Shown: positions 12,193 to 12,216 of the stretch, one piece after another
Layout of the letters: the number at the start of each line of letters is the position of its first letter
Numbering within the stretch: position 1 is the stretch's first letter
Assembly (NCBI GenBank): GCA_017457465.1
Contig: JAFTHJ010000095.1
Coordinates: 1-12,216, forward strand
Direction of reading: 5' to 3'
DNA: 12,216 nt
Origin: Clostridia bacterium
Lineage (GTDB): Bacteria > Bacillota > Clostridia > Oscillospirales > CAG-272
The notes under the pieces: generated by a model
The model's input: the letters and a program-made list of their open reading frames with translations, nothing else
Database searches by the model: none
What the model was told of the DNA's origin: nothing
Position numbers and translations under genes: made by a program

Positions 12193-12216
12193 GACACAAA
12201 AAGAAAAACTAACAAA

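Noticed and set aside
1..12216. CRISPR array or phage/prophage module.
   Set aside because: No regularly spaced direct repeats, cas genes, integrase or phage structural genes are present; the inverted repeats are REP-like pairs, not an array.

Overview
The window looks like a chromosomal stretch from a spore-forming, anaerobic, gut-type member of the Clostridia (Bacillota). The evidence is a spoIIGA-sigE pair (mother-cell sporulation sigma factor and its processing protease), strong AGGAGG-type ribosome binding sites, TTG starts, sigma-A promoters with 17-nt spacers, and intergenic hairpin repeats of a kind I associate with this group. Genus-level placement is not possible from the sequence alone.

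Layout. Positions 2-331 hold the 3' end of an unrecognised helical protein and its terminator. Positions 441-4186 hold a divergent NAD module: pncB (nicotinate phosphoribosyltransferase, minus strand) and nadE (glutamine-dependent NAD synthetase, plus strand), each closed by a hairpin. Positions 4206-5225 are an accessory patch on the minus strand. It contains a REP-associated tyrosine transposase (RAYT, IS200-like HUH family) and, downstream of it, a small membrane-protein gene broken by one in-frame TAA. Positions 5241-8743 encode a two-gene heterodimeric ABC exporter with one canonical and one degenerate ATP site, driven by a very good promoter at 8786-8814. A tRNA-Val(GAC) with its own promoter and terminator follows (8924-9000), then a secreted SGNH/GDSL hydrolase with an unusual Cys-containing C-terminal membrane anchor (9065-10081). 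The spoIIGA-sigE operon comes last (10222-11862). The final 350 bases contain no gene, only repeats.

The most interesting thread is a REP/RAYT system. Two different REP-like palindromes occur. Each has a GTAG tetranucleotide directly abutting a GC-rich 20-22-nt hairpin, and each is present as a perfect inverted pair separated by about 145 nt. One pair (4798-4825 and 4973-5000) lies inside the coding sequence of the transposase itself. The other (11991-12019 and 12164-12192) forms a 202-bp intergenic element with the GTAG heads facing inward. A third repeat family, made of two hairpins joined by an identical 19-nt core, sits at the 3' ends of pncB and sigE in the same orientation relative to each gene, and probably acts as a mobile or dispersed terminator.

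Functionally, PncB and NadE supply the first and last steps of nicotinate salvage to NAD. The ABC pair is a self-contained exporter. SpoIIGA is the membrane protease that activates pro-sigma-E in the mother cell during sporulation.
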